A stretch of 64,000 nt of DNA from PLGF01 sp052139695. Its GTDB lineage: Bacteria > Verrucomicrobiota > Verrucomicrobiia > Limisphaerales > Palsa-1400. Location of the stretch: positions 1 to 64,000 of the forward strand of contig JBKQWF010000044.1 of the NCBI GenBank assembly GCA_052139695.1. Direction: 5' to 3'. This document shows positions 26,978 through 36,204 of this stretch, in pieces (positions within the stretch are counted from its first letter, which is position 1; each line of letters opens with the position of its first letter). The position numbers were made by a program, and so were the translations under genes. The notes under the pieces are model-generated. The model had not been told where the DNA came from. It made no database searches and was given only the letters and a program-made list of their open reading frames with translations.

Positions 26978-28969
26978 GTGCCAGAAGCGAACCGAGTTCA
27001 ATCGCCGCCGCCGAAACCCCTGCTGATTTTCGATGGCGATTGCCAGTTCTGCCGCCGCTGGGTGGCCCGCTGGCGGCGGGCCACGCTGGAAGCGGTGGAT
27101 TATGTCCCGTACCAGGACCCATCCGTCCTCGCGGGTTTCCCGGAAATTCCCACGGCGGACTTCGAACAATCCATCCATCTAATCCTGCCGGATGGCACGG
27201 CCTGCCATGGCGCGGAGGCGGTCTTTCGCTCGCTGGCCGAAGGCGGACGGCACCGCTGGATGTCCCGCCTGTACCATAAATTCCCGCCCTTTGCCGAATT
27301 GAGCGAAACTCTTTACGAGGAAGTGGCGGTGCATCGCGCTTTTTTCTCCAAATTGGACCGCGTCTATTCCGGCCCGGGGACGGAGCCGCCGAGCGGAGTT
27401 TGGGTGCGCTGGTGCTTTCTGCGGGGACTGGCGCTTGTTTTCTTGATTGCCTTTGTTTCGCTGGCGGCGCAAATGCCGGGGCTGATCGGCAGCCACGGCG
27501 TTGCTCCCGCCCAGGAACTGATGTCCGCCGTGAAGGTGGTCGCGGCGGAGAATCACCTCGGATGGGCCCGGTTTCACGCCCTGCCGACTTTTGCCTGGTG
27601 GAGTGCCGGCGACCAGGCGCTCCATTGGCAATGCGCTTTGGGCATCGCCGCCTCGCTCGCCCTCCTGGCGGGGGTCGCGCCGACGCTCATGCTCGTGCTG
27701 CTCTGGATGCTTTACCTCTCGTTTTGCTCCATGGGCAGCCCGTTCCTCAATTTCCAGTGGGACAGTTTGCTGTTGGAAACCGGCTTCTTGGCGATTTTTT
27801 ACGCGCCATTGCAGTGGCTGGAGAGGCCCTCCCGCCAAGCCCCTCCGTCCGCCCTGGTTCTTTGGCTGCTGCGCTGGCTTTTCTTCCGGCTCATCTTCGA
27901 ATCGGGTTGTGTCAAGCTGCTGAGCGGCGACCCTTCGTGGTGGAACCTGACGGCCCTGCGCGTCCATTACGAAACCCAACCCTTGCCCACCTGGATCGGC
28001 TGGTACGCCCATCAATTGCCGGCTGGCGTGCAAGCGGCCTGCCAATTCCTGATGCTGGCCGTTGAATTGCTCGCGCCCCCTCTGATCTTTTGCGGAAGGC
28101 GCGCGCGCTTTTTCGCGGCCGCCGTCACCGCGGCGTTGCAAGGGGCGGTCCTTTTGACGGGCAATTACACCTTCTTCAACTGGCTGACTCTTCTCCTGTG
28201 CCTGGCGCTATTGGACGACCGCGCTTTGCTGGTCTTCCGCCGCAAACCCGCGGAGACGGCCGTTGTCTCCGCTGACCATCCGGCGCGCTGGCCCTGGCCG
28301 CTGACATTAGGTTTGACTATAGTGGTGGTGACGGTGACCTCGATTCAGTTCCTGGGCGCGGCGCGGGTCAAACAAGACTGGCCCGCGCCCGTGCTCGCCC
28401 TTTACGAGTGGCTGGGACCATTTCGCAGCCTCAACGGCTACGGGCTATTTGCCGTCATGACGCAGACCCGCCCGGAGATCATTCTTGAAGGGAGCAACGA
28501 CGGCAGGAATTGGAAGGAGTACGAATTCAAATACAAACCAGGGGACCTAAAGCGCCGGCCTGGATTTGTCGCGCCTTATCAACCGCGATTGGATTGGCAA
28601 ATGTGGTTCGCAGCCCTGGGAAACCCGCGCGGCAACGAGTGGCTCTTGCGTTTGGTCTTGCGCCTTCTCCAAAACGAGCCCCCGGTGCTGGCATTGCTCG
28701 GCCCAAATCCCTTCTCCGCGTCACCGCCCAAATACATCCGCGCCCAGCTCTACGAATACCACTTTACCAACCTGCCGACGCGCCGCGCCACTGGGCAATG
28801 GTGGCGGCGCCAACTGCTGCGTCCTTACCTGCCGGCCATTTCCTTAAAGAGTTTCGGCGAACCGCGGCGCGGCGGCCGCGTCATCGATCGGAGACGCGCA
28901 ACAACTCCTCAGATGTTTCCGGCCCGGGATGGGATTCGCTACGTGCCGCCGCCGCCACCGCCGCCGTGA
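26978..28969 (+). CDS. DCC thiol-oxidoreductase/lipase maturation factor fusion
   Basis: This starts at a GTG 8 bases after the DUF3857 gene. Residues about 15-120 are a DUF393/DCC domain with DGDCQFC (DxDCxxC) and a C-terminal-type partner region. Residues about 140-480 contain a chain of hydrophobic segments and motifs of the lipase maturation factor family (GSHGVAPAQELM, CSMGSPFLNFQWDSLLLETGFLA). Bacterial proteins of this kind join the two parts, possibly for membrane-linked disulphide handling of secreted enzymes (inference). The 663-residue product ends in seven prolines. The last 89 bases overlap the convergent cytochrome c gene, so the tail may be a late extension. Confidence 0.85.
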   Translation: MPEANRVQSPPPKPLLIFDGDCQFCRRWVARWRRATLEAVDYVPYQDPSVLAGFPEIPTADFEQSIHLILPDGTACHGAEAVFRSLAEGGRHRWMSRLYHKFPPFAELSETLYEEVAVHRAFFSKLDRVYSGPGTEPPSGVWVRWCFLRGLALVFLIAFVSLAAQMPGLIGSHGVAPAQELMSAVKVVAAENHLGWARFHALPTFAWWSAGDQALHWQCALGIAASLALLAGVAPTLMLVLLWMLYLSFCSMGSPFLNFQWDSLLLETGFLAIFYAPLQWLERPSRQAPPSALVLWLLRWLFFRLIFESGCVKLLSGDPSWWNLTALRVHYETQPLPTWIGWYAHQLPAGVQAACQFLMLAVELLAPPLIFCGRRARFFAAAVTAALQGAVLLTGNYTFFNWLTLLLCLALLDDRALLVFRRKPAETAVVSADHPARWPWPLTLGLTIVVVTVTSIQFLGAARVKQDWPAPVLALYEWLGPFRSLNGYGLFAVMTQTRPEIILEGSNDGRNWKEYEFKYKPGDLKRRPGFVAPYQPRLDWQMWFAALGNPRGNEWLLRLVLRLLQNEPPVLALLGPNPFSASPPKYIRAQLYEYHFTNLPTRRATGQWWRRQLLRPYLPAISLKSFGEPRRGGRVIDRRRATTPQMFPARDGIRYVPPPPPPP

Positions 28970-29621
28970 TCGCTTTCGACTTGTTGGTGCCGAGGCTGGT
29001 CCGGATGTAGGTCAGCACGATGGCAATCTCTTCGTCTTTCAGATTCTCTCTCCAGGGTGGCATGACCAAATTCCATTCGCGGCCTTGCACGCGAATGGGC
29101 CCGGTCAATCCGTTTAAGACAATGCGCGCCAGGCGCTCACCACCGGGCGCCAGCACCCACTCAGAGCCCACCAACGGCGGGCCGACACCATCCTTGCCGC
29201 TGCCGTCCGCCTGGTGGCAGGCGCCGCAAATCTTGCCGTAGATCGCCTTGCCTTTGGCCATCGGATCGTCGCTGCCGGTCATGACGGATTGGATAAAGAA
29301 TTGCAACAGCGGATCGGGTGTGCCGTAGCTGACATAGACCGGAGGGTCTTTGCCAATATAAAATCCGTTGGGCGGCGCCGCGGCCGGGGCCTTTGTCTTC
29401 ATCTCCTGCCGCAAGTGCGCCAGCACTGCCGAGTCTCGCCGCGCCGTCCGCAATTCCGCTTCCTTGGCGTCCGCTTTGGCGATGGCAGCGTGCAACTGCT
29501 CTTGCAATGCCTGATTTTGCGTTTCCAAAGCATCCATCACGCGTTCCCGCGCCCAATAGGCCGCCAACCCGCCAACGACACCCGCGGCGACGATCGCAAC
29601 AATGGCAGTTATCCGGCTCAT
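28881..29621 (-). CDS. Membrane-anchored cytochrome c
   Basis: This 246-residue product has an N-terminal signal anchor (about 5-25), a coiled-coil stretch (about 30-75) and a c-type cytochrome domain with the haem motif CGACH near residue 136 (ICGACHQADG). The distal methionine candidates include MPPWRENL. The domain belongs to the cytochrome c class I mono-haem type. Its 3' end overlaps the convergent DCC/LMF gene by 89 bases, an unusually long convergent overlap. The Ala-rich tail in that overlap is low in complexity. Its partner oxidase or dehydrogenase is not in the window. Confidence 0.88.
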   Translation of the reverse strand: MSRITAIVAIVAAGVVGGLAAYWARERVMDALETQNQALQEQLHAAIAKADAKEAELRTARRDSAVLAHLRQEMKTKAPAAAPPNGFYIGKDPPVYVSYGTPDPLLQFFIQSVMTGSDDPMAKGKAIYGKICGACHQADGSGKDGVGPPLVGSEWVLAPGGERLARIVLNGLTGPIRVQGREWNLVMPPWRENLKDEEIAIVLTYIRTSLGTNKSKAITAAVAAAARSESHPGPETSEELLRVSDR

Positions 29622-29656
29622 CAGTCTAAATCCCCGGTTGGCATCATGTCAGGCCA

Positions 29657-29710
29657 GGTAGGGCGCGCACTCCGTGCGCGCCGCGGCGGGCAGAGGACTG
29701 CCCACCCAGC
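29657..29710. repeat. Palindromic intergenic repeat, family B (diverged)
   Basis: GGTAGGGCGCGCACTCCGTGCGCGCC starts this element, closely matching the left arm of 22033-22093. The right half (GGGCAGAGGACTGCCC) has diverged. It lies between the cytochrome gene and the thiC riboswitch. Confidence 0.65.
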
Positions 29711-29811
29711 CTGGTTGTCGCCGCGGCCGTTATCCATGCGGCAGAGTGTGGCATGTTTCCGCGCGCGGTTCAATGCCTTGACGGCGGGCACCGGGCGAAG
29801 TACCGTTTGCC

Positions 29812-29903
29812 GTGCGGGGAGCCTGGCGAATGGCCTCAGGCTGAGAGTTTTGCGTGAGCAAATGACCCGTTGAACCTGATCCAGGTAATGCTGGCGAAGG
29901 GAC
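29812..29903 (+). promoter_or_regulatory. TPP riboswitch (THI element) of thiC
   Basis: The conserved TPP aptamer parts are present in order: GGGGAGCC, the CTGAGA core (29841-29846), GACCCGTTGAACCTGATC, GGTAATGCTGGCGAAGGG. The P1 stem looks weak by eye. Downstream, GGTCG/CGACC can pair across about 29912-29932 and an ACCTT-CATTC-AAGGT dyad follows (29930-29944). No T-run is present, so control is more likely at translation. thiC begins at 29965. Binding of thiamine pyrophosphate would switch thiC off. Confidence 0.93.
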
Positions 29904-29964
29904 CTTCGTTCGGTCGTGCTTGGGCGCGACCTTCATTCAAGGTTCCCCCGCCGCCAAATTGATT

Positions 29965-31806
29965 ATGATTGCAACGCCCAGTTCGTTTGAACCTCACAGC
30001 AGCGAGGTTTTGCCCAATTCCAAGAGAGTATATTTGCCGGGCCGGCTTTACCCGGAACTCCGTGTCCCCATCCGCGAGATCGAACTGCGTCCGGCTCAAA
30101 GCGGCCATGGCCGCGCCGCGCCCAACGAGCCGGTGCGCGTCTATGATTGCAGCGGACCATGGGGCGACGAGGCCTTTTCGGGCAATGTCCGCGAAGGATT
30201 GCCGCCCCTGCGCCAGGACTGGATTCTGCGCCGCGGCGATGTGGAGGCTTACGAAGGCCGGATTAACCGCATGGAACAGCAAGGGCCGGCCCCGCAGCGC
30301 CGCCCCCTGCGCGCCAAAGCGGGGAAGGTCGTCACGCAATTGCAGTACGCGCGCCAGGGGACCATCACGCCGGAAATGGAATTCATCGCCATTCGCGAGA
30401 ACATGGGGCGCGAGATTTCCGCGCGCGAGGGTGAATTGTCCCGGCAACATCCCGGCCAGGCTTTTGGCGCATCCATTCCCGCGGAGATTACGCCGGAATT
30501 TGTGCGCGCGGAAGTGGCGCGCGGAAGGGCCATCATCCCGTGCAACATCAATCATCCGGAGTTGGAACCGATGATCATCGGGCGCAATTTCCTGGTGAAA
30601 ATCAACGCCAACATCGGCAATTCCGCCGTGGCCTCCAGCATTGAGGAGGAAGTGGAAAAAATGCGCTGGGCGATCAAGTGGGGCGCGGACACGGTGATGG
30701 ATTTGTCCACCGGCAAAAATATTCACGCCACGCGGGAATGGATTTTGCGCAATGCGCCCACGCCGATCGGAACGGTCCCCATTTACCAGGCTTTGGAAAA
30801 AGTCGGCGGCAAAGCCGAAGAACTGACCTGGCCAGTTTATCGGGACACCTTAATCGAACAATGCGAACAGGGAGTGGATTATTTCACCATCCACGCCGGC
30901 GTGCTCCTGCGCTTCATTCCGCTGACCGCGCGGCGCGCCACCGGGATCGTCAGCCGCGGCGGCTCGATTCTCGCCAAGTGGTGCCTGGCCCATCACCAGG
31001 AAAATTTTTGCTTTATGCATTGGGATGAAATCTGCGAAATCATGGCGGCCTACGATGTCAGTTTTTCGATCGGCGATGGCTTGCGGCCCGGCTCGATTGC
31101 CGACGCCAACGACGCGGCGCAATTTGCCGAGTTGGAGGCGCAAGGCGATTTGACCAAGAGAGCCTGGGCCCGCGGCGTGCAAGTCATGAACGAAGGGCCG
31201 GGCCACGTCCCGATGCAACTGATCCAGGAGAACATGACCAGGCAATTGCAGTGGTGCCACGAAGCCCCCTTTTACACCCTCGGCCCTCTGACCACTGACA
31301 TTGCCCCGGGTTACGACCATATCACCAGCGCGATCGGGGCCGCCATGATCGGGTGGTATGGCTGCGCCATGTTGTGCTACGTCACGCCCAAAGAGCATCT
31401 CGGGTTGCCCAACAAAAAGGATGTCAAAGACGGTGTGATTGCCTACAAGATCGCGGCCCACGCCGCGGACCTGGCGAAGGGGCATCCGGGAGCGCAATAC
31501 CGCGACAATGCCTTAAGCAAAGCGCGCTTCGAGTTTCGTTGGGAAGACCAATTCAACCTCTCCCTGGACCCCGAAACCGCGCGGGAATTTCACGATCAAA
31601 CCCTGCCACAGGAAGGGGCGAAAACGGCCCATTTCTGTTCGATGTGCGGGCCGCATTTTTGCAGCATGAAAATCACCGAAGACGTGCGCAAATTCGCCGC
31701 CGAGCAAGGCCTTTCCGATGACGAAGCCGTCCGCCGCGGAATGGAGGAGAAGTCGCGCGAATTTGTCCACCGGGGAGCGGAAATCTACAGCCAGCCTGCC
31801 CCTTAG
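29965..31806 (+). CDS. thiC: Phosphomethylpyrimidine synthase ThiC
   Basis: ThiC is a radical-SAM-like enzyme turning AIR into HMP phosphate in thiamine synthesis. The ATG at 29965 opens MIATPSSFEP and is preferred over the TTG at 29920. The 613-residue product has the family blocks MEFIAIRENMG, NINHPELEPMIIGRNFLVKINANIGNS, NEGPGHVP, GPLTTDIAPGYDHITSAIG, and the C-terminal CSMCGPHFCSM iron-sulfur motif (CxxCx4C). It is preceded by a TPP riboswitch, so its expression responds to thiamine pyrophosphate. No other thi genes follow; the next genes are biotin genes on the other strand. Confidence 0.98.
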   Translation: MIATPSSFEPHSSEVLPNSKRVYLPGRLYPELRVPIREIELRPAQSGHGRAAPNEPVRVYDCSGPWGDEAFSGNVREGLPPLRQDWILRRGDVEAYEGRINRMEQQGPAPQRRPLRAKAGKVVTQLQYARQGTITPEMEFIAIRENMGREISAREGELSRQHPGQAFGASIPAEITPEFVRAEVARGRAIIPCNINHPELEPMIIGRNFLVKINANIGNSAVASSIEEEVEKMRWAIKWGADTVMDLSTGKNIHATREWILRNAPTPIGTVPIYQALEKVGGKAEELTWPVYRDTLIEQCEQGVDYFTIHAGVLLRFIPLTARRATGIVSRGGSILAKWCLAHHQENFCFMHWDEICEIMAAYDVSFSIGDGLRPGSIADANDAAQFAELEAQGDLTKRAWARGVQVMNEGPGHVPMQLIQENMTRQLQWCHEAPFYTLGPLTTDIAPGYDHITSAIGAAMIGWYGCAMLCYVTPKEHLGLPNKKDVKDGVIAYKIAAHAADLAKGHPGAQYRDNALSKARFEFRWEDQFNLSLDPETAREFHDQTLPQEGAKTAHFCSMCGPHFCSMKITEDVRKFAAEQGLSDDEAVRRGMEEKSREFVHRGAEIYSQPAP

Positions 31807-31811
31807 AACGG

Positions 31812-33215
31812 TTACCGCGCGGCGCCGCAGACCTCTTGCACGCTCTCGCGCAAAGCCGAAATCGTGCGTTTGACTTGTCCGCCCGTCGTGCAATACGGCG
31901 GCATGAGCACGATCACGTCGCCCGCTGGGCGGGTGAGAACACCACGCCGCGCCATTGCTTCACAGACGCGAATCCCCACCCGCTCCGCGGACGCGAAGGG
32001 CTGGCGCGTCTGCCAATCCCGGACCAACTCCACTCCCGCGACCAATCCCACTTGCCGAACATCGCCCACCGCCGGCAATTGCCATAAAGACTCCAGCTCG
32101 CGGGCCAAATTCCGTTGCAGTTCGCGGCGCGCGCGGAGGGAAGCGGCGGATTCCAACAAGCGCAGGCTGGCCAGCGCGGCGGCCGCGCCCAGTTGGTTGG
32201 CGGTAAAGCTATGGCCGTGGAAGAACGTCTTGTATTCGCTGTAATCGCCAAGAAACACATTGAAGATGGACGGGGAGGCCAGCGTCGCGGCCATCGGCAG
32301 ATAACCGCCGGTCAAGCCTTTGGCCAAAGCCATCAAATCCGGCGCGACGGATTCTTTTTGACAGGCGAACATCGCGCCGGTCCGGCCAAAGCCGGTCATG
32401 ACTTCATCGGCCACCAGAAGCGCGCCGCCGCCGCGCGCGATCTCCGTGGCCCGCCGCAACCAGCCTTCCGGCTGCGCCACCATGCCGGCCGCGCCTTGCA
32501 TCAGCGGCTCAAAGACGAAAGCCGCATAAGGGTTGCCCTTCTTTTTTTGCGCGGAGAATTTTTTTTCGACCGCATCGACGCATTCCCACCGGCACTTGCG
32601 GCCCAAGCGGGCGTCGCCGCGCTCAGGGCGGGCGCGATTGAAAGGACAGCGATAGCAAAACGGCGCCAGGACACGATCTGTTTTGAAAAGCAACCCGCCA
32701 TAAGCTTTGTGGAAGCGGTCGATGTGGCCGAGGCTGACCGCGCCGATCGTGTCCCCATGATAGGCGGACGCGAGAGAAAGGAATCTGGGACGCCGGCTTT
32801 TCCCGGTGCGGCGAGAGTATTCGTAAGCCATCTTCAAGGCAGCTTCCATGGCCGTTGAACCGTCGTCGGAATAGAAAACGCGGCGCAGTTTTTGGCGGGG
32901 TGACGGGCTGGCCAAACGGATCAATTGAGCGCCGAGGAGTGAAGCCGGTTCATTGGCCAGGCCCAGGGCGGAAGAGTGGGCGATTTTTCGCAGTTGCCGG
33001 GTGATGGCGGCATTGATGGCCGAATGGCGGTGGCCATGCAAATTGGTCCAAATGGAAGAATTAGCATCCAGATACTCTTTGCCCTTCGTGTCCACCAGAA
33101 GAGCGCCTTTGCCGGCGGCAATGACAATCGGCTCGCGCTTCAGCCAATCGCGCATTTGCGTGAAAGGATGCCACAGGAATTTCTGATCCAACTGAGCGAA
33201 AGAGGCCAAAATCAA
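31812..33215 (-). CDS. bioA: Adenosylmethionine-8-amino-7-oxononanoate aminotransferase
   Basis: BioA transfers the amino group of SAM to KAPA, giving DAPA in biotin synthesis. The 467-residue fold-type I PLP enzyme starts with LDQKFLWHPFTQMRDW, a BioA hallmark, and has the cofactor lysine in LAKGLTGGYLP (about residue 298) and the GHSFTANQLG segment. The start is a TTG at 33215, whose TTGA overlaps the TGA of bioF, so translation is coupled. A TTG start may lower yield. bioB and bioD are absent from the window. Confidence 0.95.
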   Translation of the reverse strand: MILASFAQLDQKFLWHPFTQMRDWLKREPIVIAAGKGALLVDTKGKEYLDANSSIWTNLHGHRHSAINAAITRQLRKIAHSSALGLANEPASLLGAQLIRLASPSPRQKLRRVFYSDDGSTAMEAALKMAYEYSRRTGKSRRPRFLSLASAYHGDTIGAVSLGHIDRFHKAYGGLLFKTDRVLAPFCYRCPFNRARPERGDARLGRKCRWECVDAVEKKFSAQKKKGNPYAAFVFEPLMQGAAGMVAQPEGWLRRATEIARGGGALLVADEVMTGFGRTGAMFACQKESVAPDLMALAKGLTGGYLPMAATLASPSIFNVFLGDYSEYKTFFHGHSFTANQLGAAAALASLRLLESAASLRARRELQRNLARELESLWQLPAVGDVRQVGLVAGVELVRDWQTRQPFASAERVGIRVCEAMARRGVLTRPAGDVIVLMPPYCTTGGQVKRTISALRESVQEVCGAAR

Positions 33216-34408
33216 GGGATGCTGGTGAGGTTGACGGAACGCAAAGCGGAAATCAACTGCTCCACATCGCTATGGCTGTGCGCCGCGGTCACGGTCAGGC
33301 GCAAGCGCGCCTGGCCCCGTGCGACGGTGGGATAGCGGATGGCGGGAATGAAAACGCCCTGGTCGCGCAGTTCGCCCGCAATTTGCACCGCCTTCTCCTC
33401 GTCGCCGATCAGGATGGGAATAATGGCCCCGCCTTGCGAATCGAGGTGGCGAGTCAGGAGCGCGACATTGCTCCAAAGCTGATTGCGCCGTTGTTCGCCC
33501 AGGTCGCTCCGCACGAACCGCACCCCAGCCGTGGCCGCCGCGGCCGCTGCCGGAACAGGCGCGGTGGAAAAAATAAAGGTGCGTGCGCGGTTGACCAGGT
33601 AATCGATCAACATCCGCGAACCGCAAATATACCCGCCCGCCGCGCCAAAGGACTTGCCGAGCGTCCCCATCTGAATTTCAATCTTGTCGGAGACGCCGAG
33701 TTCCTCCGGCAAACCGCGGCGCGTTTTGCCGTAAAGGCCGGTGGCATGGGCGTCATCCACCATGAGCCAGGCCCCGAATTTCTCCTTCAGCGCGGTCAAT
33801 TCGCGCAAAGGCGCCTGGTCGCCGTCCATGGAGAATATGCTCTCCGTAATAATAAGCGTGCGCGGCTTGTGGGCGGCCGGGATCAGAGGCGGGCTGGAAA
33901 AACGCTTGTCAGCCCAGCGCAGAATCTTGGCCAGATCGTTTAAGTTATTGTGTCCGAAGACGCGTAATTTAGCGCCAGAAAGGCGGGCGGCATCCACGAT
34001 GCAAGCGTGAACCAGCTTGTCCACCGCGATCACGTCGTTGTTATCCACCAGCGCGCAGATCGCGCCCAAAGCGGCGGCATAGCCTGAAGAAAAAGCAATG
34101 GCTGCCTCACACCCTTTGAACAAGGCCAGCGCCTCTTCCAATTCCTGGTGGGGAACAAGCGACCCGCAAATCAGGCGGGATGCGCCCGAACCGGCCCCGA
34201 AACTTTGCACCGCGGCGATGGCGGCTTCCTTGAGGGCGGGATGATTGGCCAGGCCAAGGTAATCGTTCGAGGAAAAATTCAGCAAGGAATGGCCGTCGAT
34301 CTTCACCCGCGGTCCTTGTGGGGAATCGATCTGGCGCAACTGGCGGTAAAGACCCTGTTCACGGACGTCCTTTAGGCGAGAGGATAACTCCTCGTCGAAC
34401 TCATTCAT
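33212..34408 (-). CDS. bioF: 8-amino-7-oxononanoate synthase
   Basis: BioF condenses pimeloyl-ACP (or -CoA) with alanine to KAPA. The start at 34408 (MNEFDEELSSRL) fits the usual BioF length of about 390-400 residues; a start at 34468 would add 20 residues. Marks are NFSSNDYLGLANHPALKEA, FGAGSGASRLICG, the Asp region VDDAHATG and the PLP lysine in TLGKSFGAAGGY (about 251). It is the first gene of bioF-bioA and ends in a four-base overlap with bioA. Confidence 0.96.
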   Translation of the reverse strand: MNEFDEELSSRLKDVREQGLYRQLRQIDSPQGPRVKIDGHSLLNFSSNDYLGLANHPALKEAAIAAVQSFGAGSGASRLICGSLVPHQELEEALALFKGCEAAIAFSSGYAAALGAICALVDNNDVIAVDKLVHACIVDAARLSGAKLRVFGHNNLNDLAKILRWADKRFSSPPLIPAAHKPRTLIITESIFSMDGDQAPLRELTALKEKFGAWLMVDDAHATGLYGKTRRGLPEELGVSDKIEIQMGTLGKSFGAAGGYICGSRMLIDYLVNRARTFIFSTAPVPAAAAAATAGVRFVRSDLGEQRRNQLWSNVALLTRHLDSQGGAIIPILIGDEEKAVQIAGELRDQGVFIPAIRYPTVARGQARLRLTVTAAHSHSDVEQLISALRSVNLTSIP

Positions 34409-34528
34409 CTCCAAGGAATGCCAGAGCGGAAGGCGTTTGGCCAGCAGCTTTCGCCGCAATTCTGTCAAGCGCTCCGCGGCGATTTATCGCTTGAAAACAG
34501 GCGCGGCCACGGCAGACTTCTTCAGCCA

Positions 34529-36151
34529 ATGGCATCGAGCATCAGACCCGCCACCGCCGCGGACGCCCCGCAATGGCTGGCATTAATCCAGGCCACGCTG
34601 GGCGGTGAATATCCCGCGAGGGAAGTTTATGACGTGACATGGATTGCCGCCCAATTGGCCAGCGCCGCTCCTCGGGATACGTGGGTGGCGGAGGTCAATG
34701 GCCGCTTGGATGGCACTCTTTCCTTTCTCCAACCCGATGGTCACAATAACAACCCGATCGCCGATCTCGGCCGCAACCTGTTCCGCCCGGAGGCCATGGC
34801 CAATGGCTCCGCCGAAGCGCTGGTTCGCGCCGTCAATGAATTGGCTTTGCAACGCGGCGACATGGCCGTTGTCCGCGTTTCCGCGCTGGACCACGCCCAG
34901 CAGAGCCTGTTGGAAAGCCTCGGGTTTGTTTGCGTGGGTTTTCAGCCGCTGAAGCATTTGTTGCAACAGCGCGTGGGCATCCTGTTTTATGCGCGCGGCG
35001 CCAAGTCCATTTACGTAAGGCGCCATCCGCTTTCCGAATCGCTTCCGCAAGTCAGCGAACTGGGGATGGACGCGCTGGAAAAACTGCAAATACCGAATTC
35101 CTGGGTCGTGCGGGACGGGGCCAGCGGCTACCCCTTGCAATGCGATTTGACGGTGCAGGAGGCCACGCTGGACGATTTCGAATTGTGGCGATTGCAGGCC
35201 GAAACGGCTAACCCTGCCGTTGAAGTTTCCGGCCGGTTCAATTACGGCTTTGGCTTCATGCGCCTGCCGGCCCGCTATCCATTGCGGGCGTATTTGGGCC
35301 AGAGAGAAGAAAGCATGGTCGCGGGCCTGAGTTATTATTTTGACGAACAAGACCGGTGCGCGAGGGTGGCGGAAGTCTTTTGCGGCGATGACGTCTCCAT
35401 CGGGGCCTTGCTGGCCGGCGTGGTCAAGAACGCGCAGGAACAACTGGGCGCCGTCTATACGGAAATCGACATCCTGGCCACCGCCCCCCGGCTGCTCAAG
35501 ACGGCTGAACAACTGGGTTTTATCCCGGCAGCTTATTTGCCGGCCTTCTCTTCCGGCAAAAACGGTTACGCGGATGTCGTTAAAATGGTCAAACTCAACC
35601 TCGCGTACTCCCTGGAAAACGCCGAGTTTACCGCCCACGCCAAAAGCACGGTGCAAATCATCGACCGCTATTTCCAAGACCAGAAAATGGGTCTGGCGCT
35701 TGTCAATTTGTTGCGTCCCCTTTCCATGTTTTCCGGGTTGGGCGACGGAGAATTGCGCAAGGTCGCCCGCCTTTTCGTGCAAAAACTCTACCGTCCAGGC
35801 GACCATGTCTTTGCCAAAGGGGACATCAGCGACGAAGCGTACGTCGTGCTTCGTGGCAAGATCAGCATCCAACTGGATCAAGCGGCGCCGCCCATCGCCC
35901 AATTGGGCGATGGCAAAATCTTCGGCGAGCTGGCTTTCCTGGACGGGGCGCCGCGGGTGGCCTACGCGGCGGCGATCCAGCCCAGCATTTTGTTGGTGAT
36001 GAAACGCGCCGGTTTTGCTGATTTGCTCCGGCGTGAACCGGGGTTGGGCATGACGATCATGCGCAACCTCGCCCAGGATTTGGCGGTCAAATTGCGAGGG
36101 GTCAACGAAACCCTCTCCGGCGCCAAGCGGGTGCCTTCCAAACCTTCTTAG
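34529..36151 (+). CDS. GNAT-like acetyltransferase with C-terminal cyclic-nucleotide-binding domain
   Basis: I place the start at the ATG at 34529 (MASSIRPATAADAPQWLAL), giving 540 residues. Residues 1-160 look like a GNAT fold (SIRPATAADA, then HAQQSLLESLGFVCVGF). About 205-375 looks like a second GNAT-type region (ATAPRLLKTAEQLGFIPAAY). About 400-525 is a CRP-like cyclic-nucleotide domain whose phosphate cassette FGELAFLDGAPRVA matches the cAMP/cGMP consensus, including the key Glu and Arg. In mycobacterial PatA a cAMP domain activates a GNAT lysine acetyltransferase, but there it is N-terminal. pyrH begins 53 bases later. The start and exact acceptor are unsure. Confidence 0.75.
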   Translation: MASSIRPATAADAPQWLALIQATLGGEYPAREVYDVTWIAAQLASAAPRDTWVAEVNGRLDGTLSFLQPDGHNNNPIADLGRNLFRPEAMANGSAEALVRAVNELALQRGDMAVVRVSALDHAQQSLLESLGFVCVGFQPLKHLLQQRVGILFYARGAKSIYVRRHPLSESLPQVSELGMDALEKLQIPNSWVVRDGASGYPLQCDLTVQEATLDDFELWRLQAETANPAVEVSGRFNYGFGFMRLPARYPLRAYLGQREESMVAGLSYYFDEQDRCARVAEVFCGDDVSIGALLAGVVKNAQEQLGAVYTEIDILATAPRLLKTAEQLGFIPAAYLPAFSSGKNGYADVVKMVKLNLAYSLENAEFTAHAKSTVQIIDRYFQDQKMGLALVNLLRPLSMFSGLGDGELRKVARLFVQKLYRPGDHVFAKGDISDEAYVVLRGKISIQLDQAAPPIAQLGDGKIFGELAFLDGAPRVAYAAAIQPSILLVMKRAGFADLLRREPGLGMTIMRNLAQDLAVKLRGVNETLSGAKRVPSKPS

Positions 36152-36204
36152 TGGCAGTCTCGATTGACGACCGGCCACGCCATTGTTACAACTGCCCAAA
36201 ATTG

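Noticed and set aside
34583..36199. 538-residue minus-strand frame opposite the GNAT/cNMP gene
   Set aside because: The sense frame has a clear cyclic-nucleotide motif. The antisense product has none.
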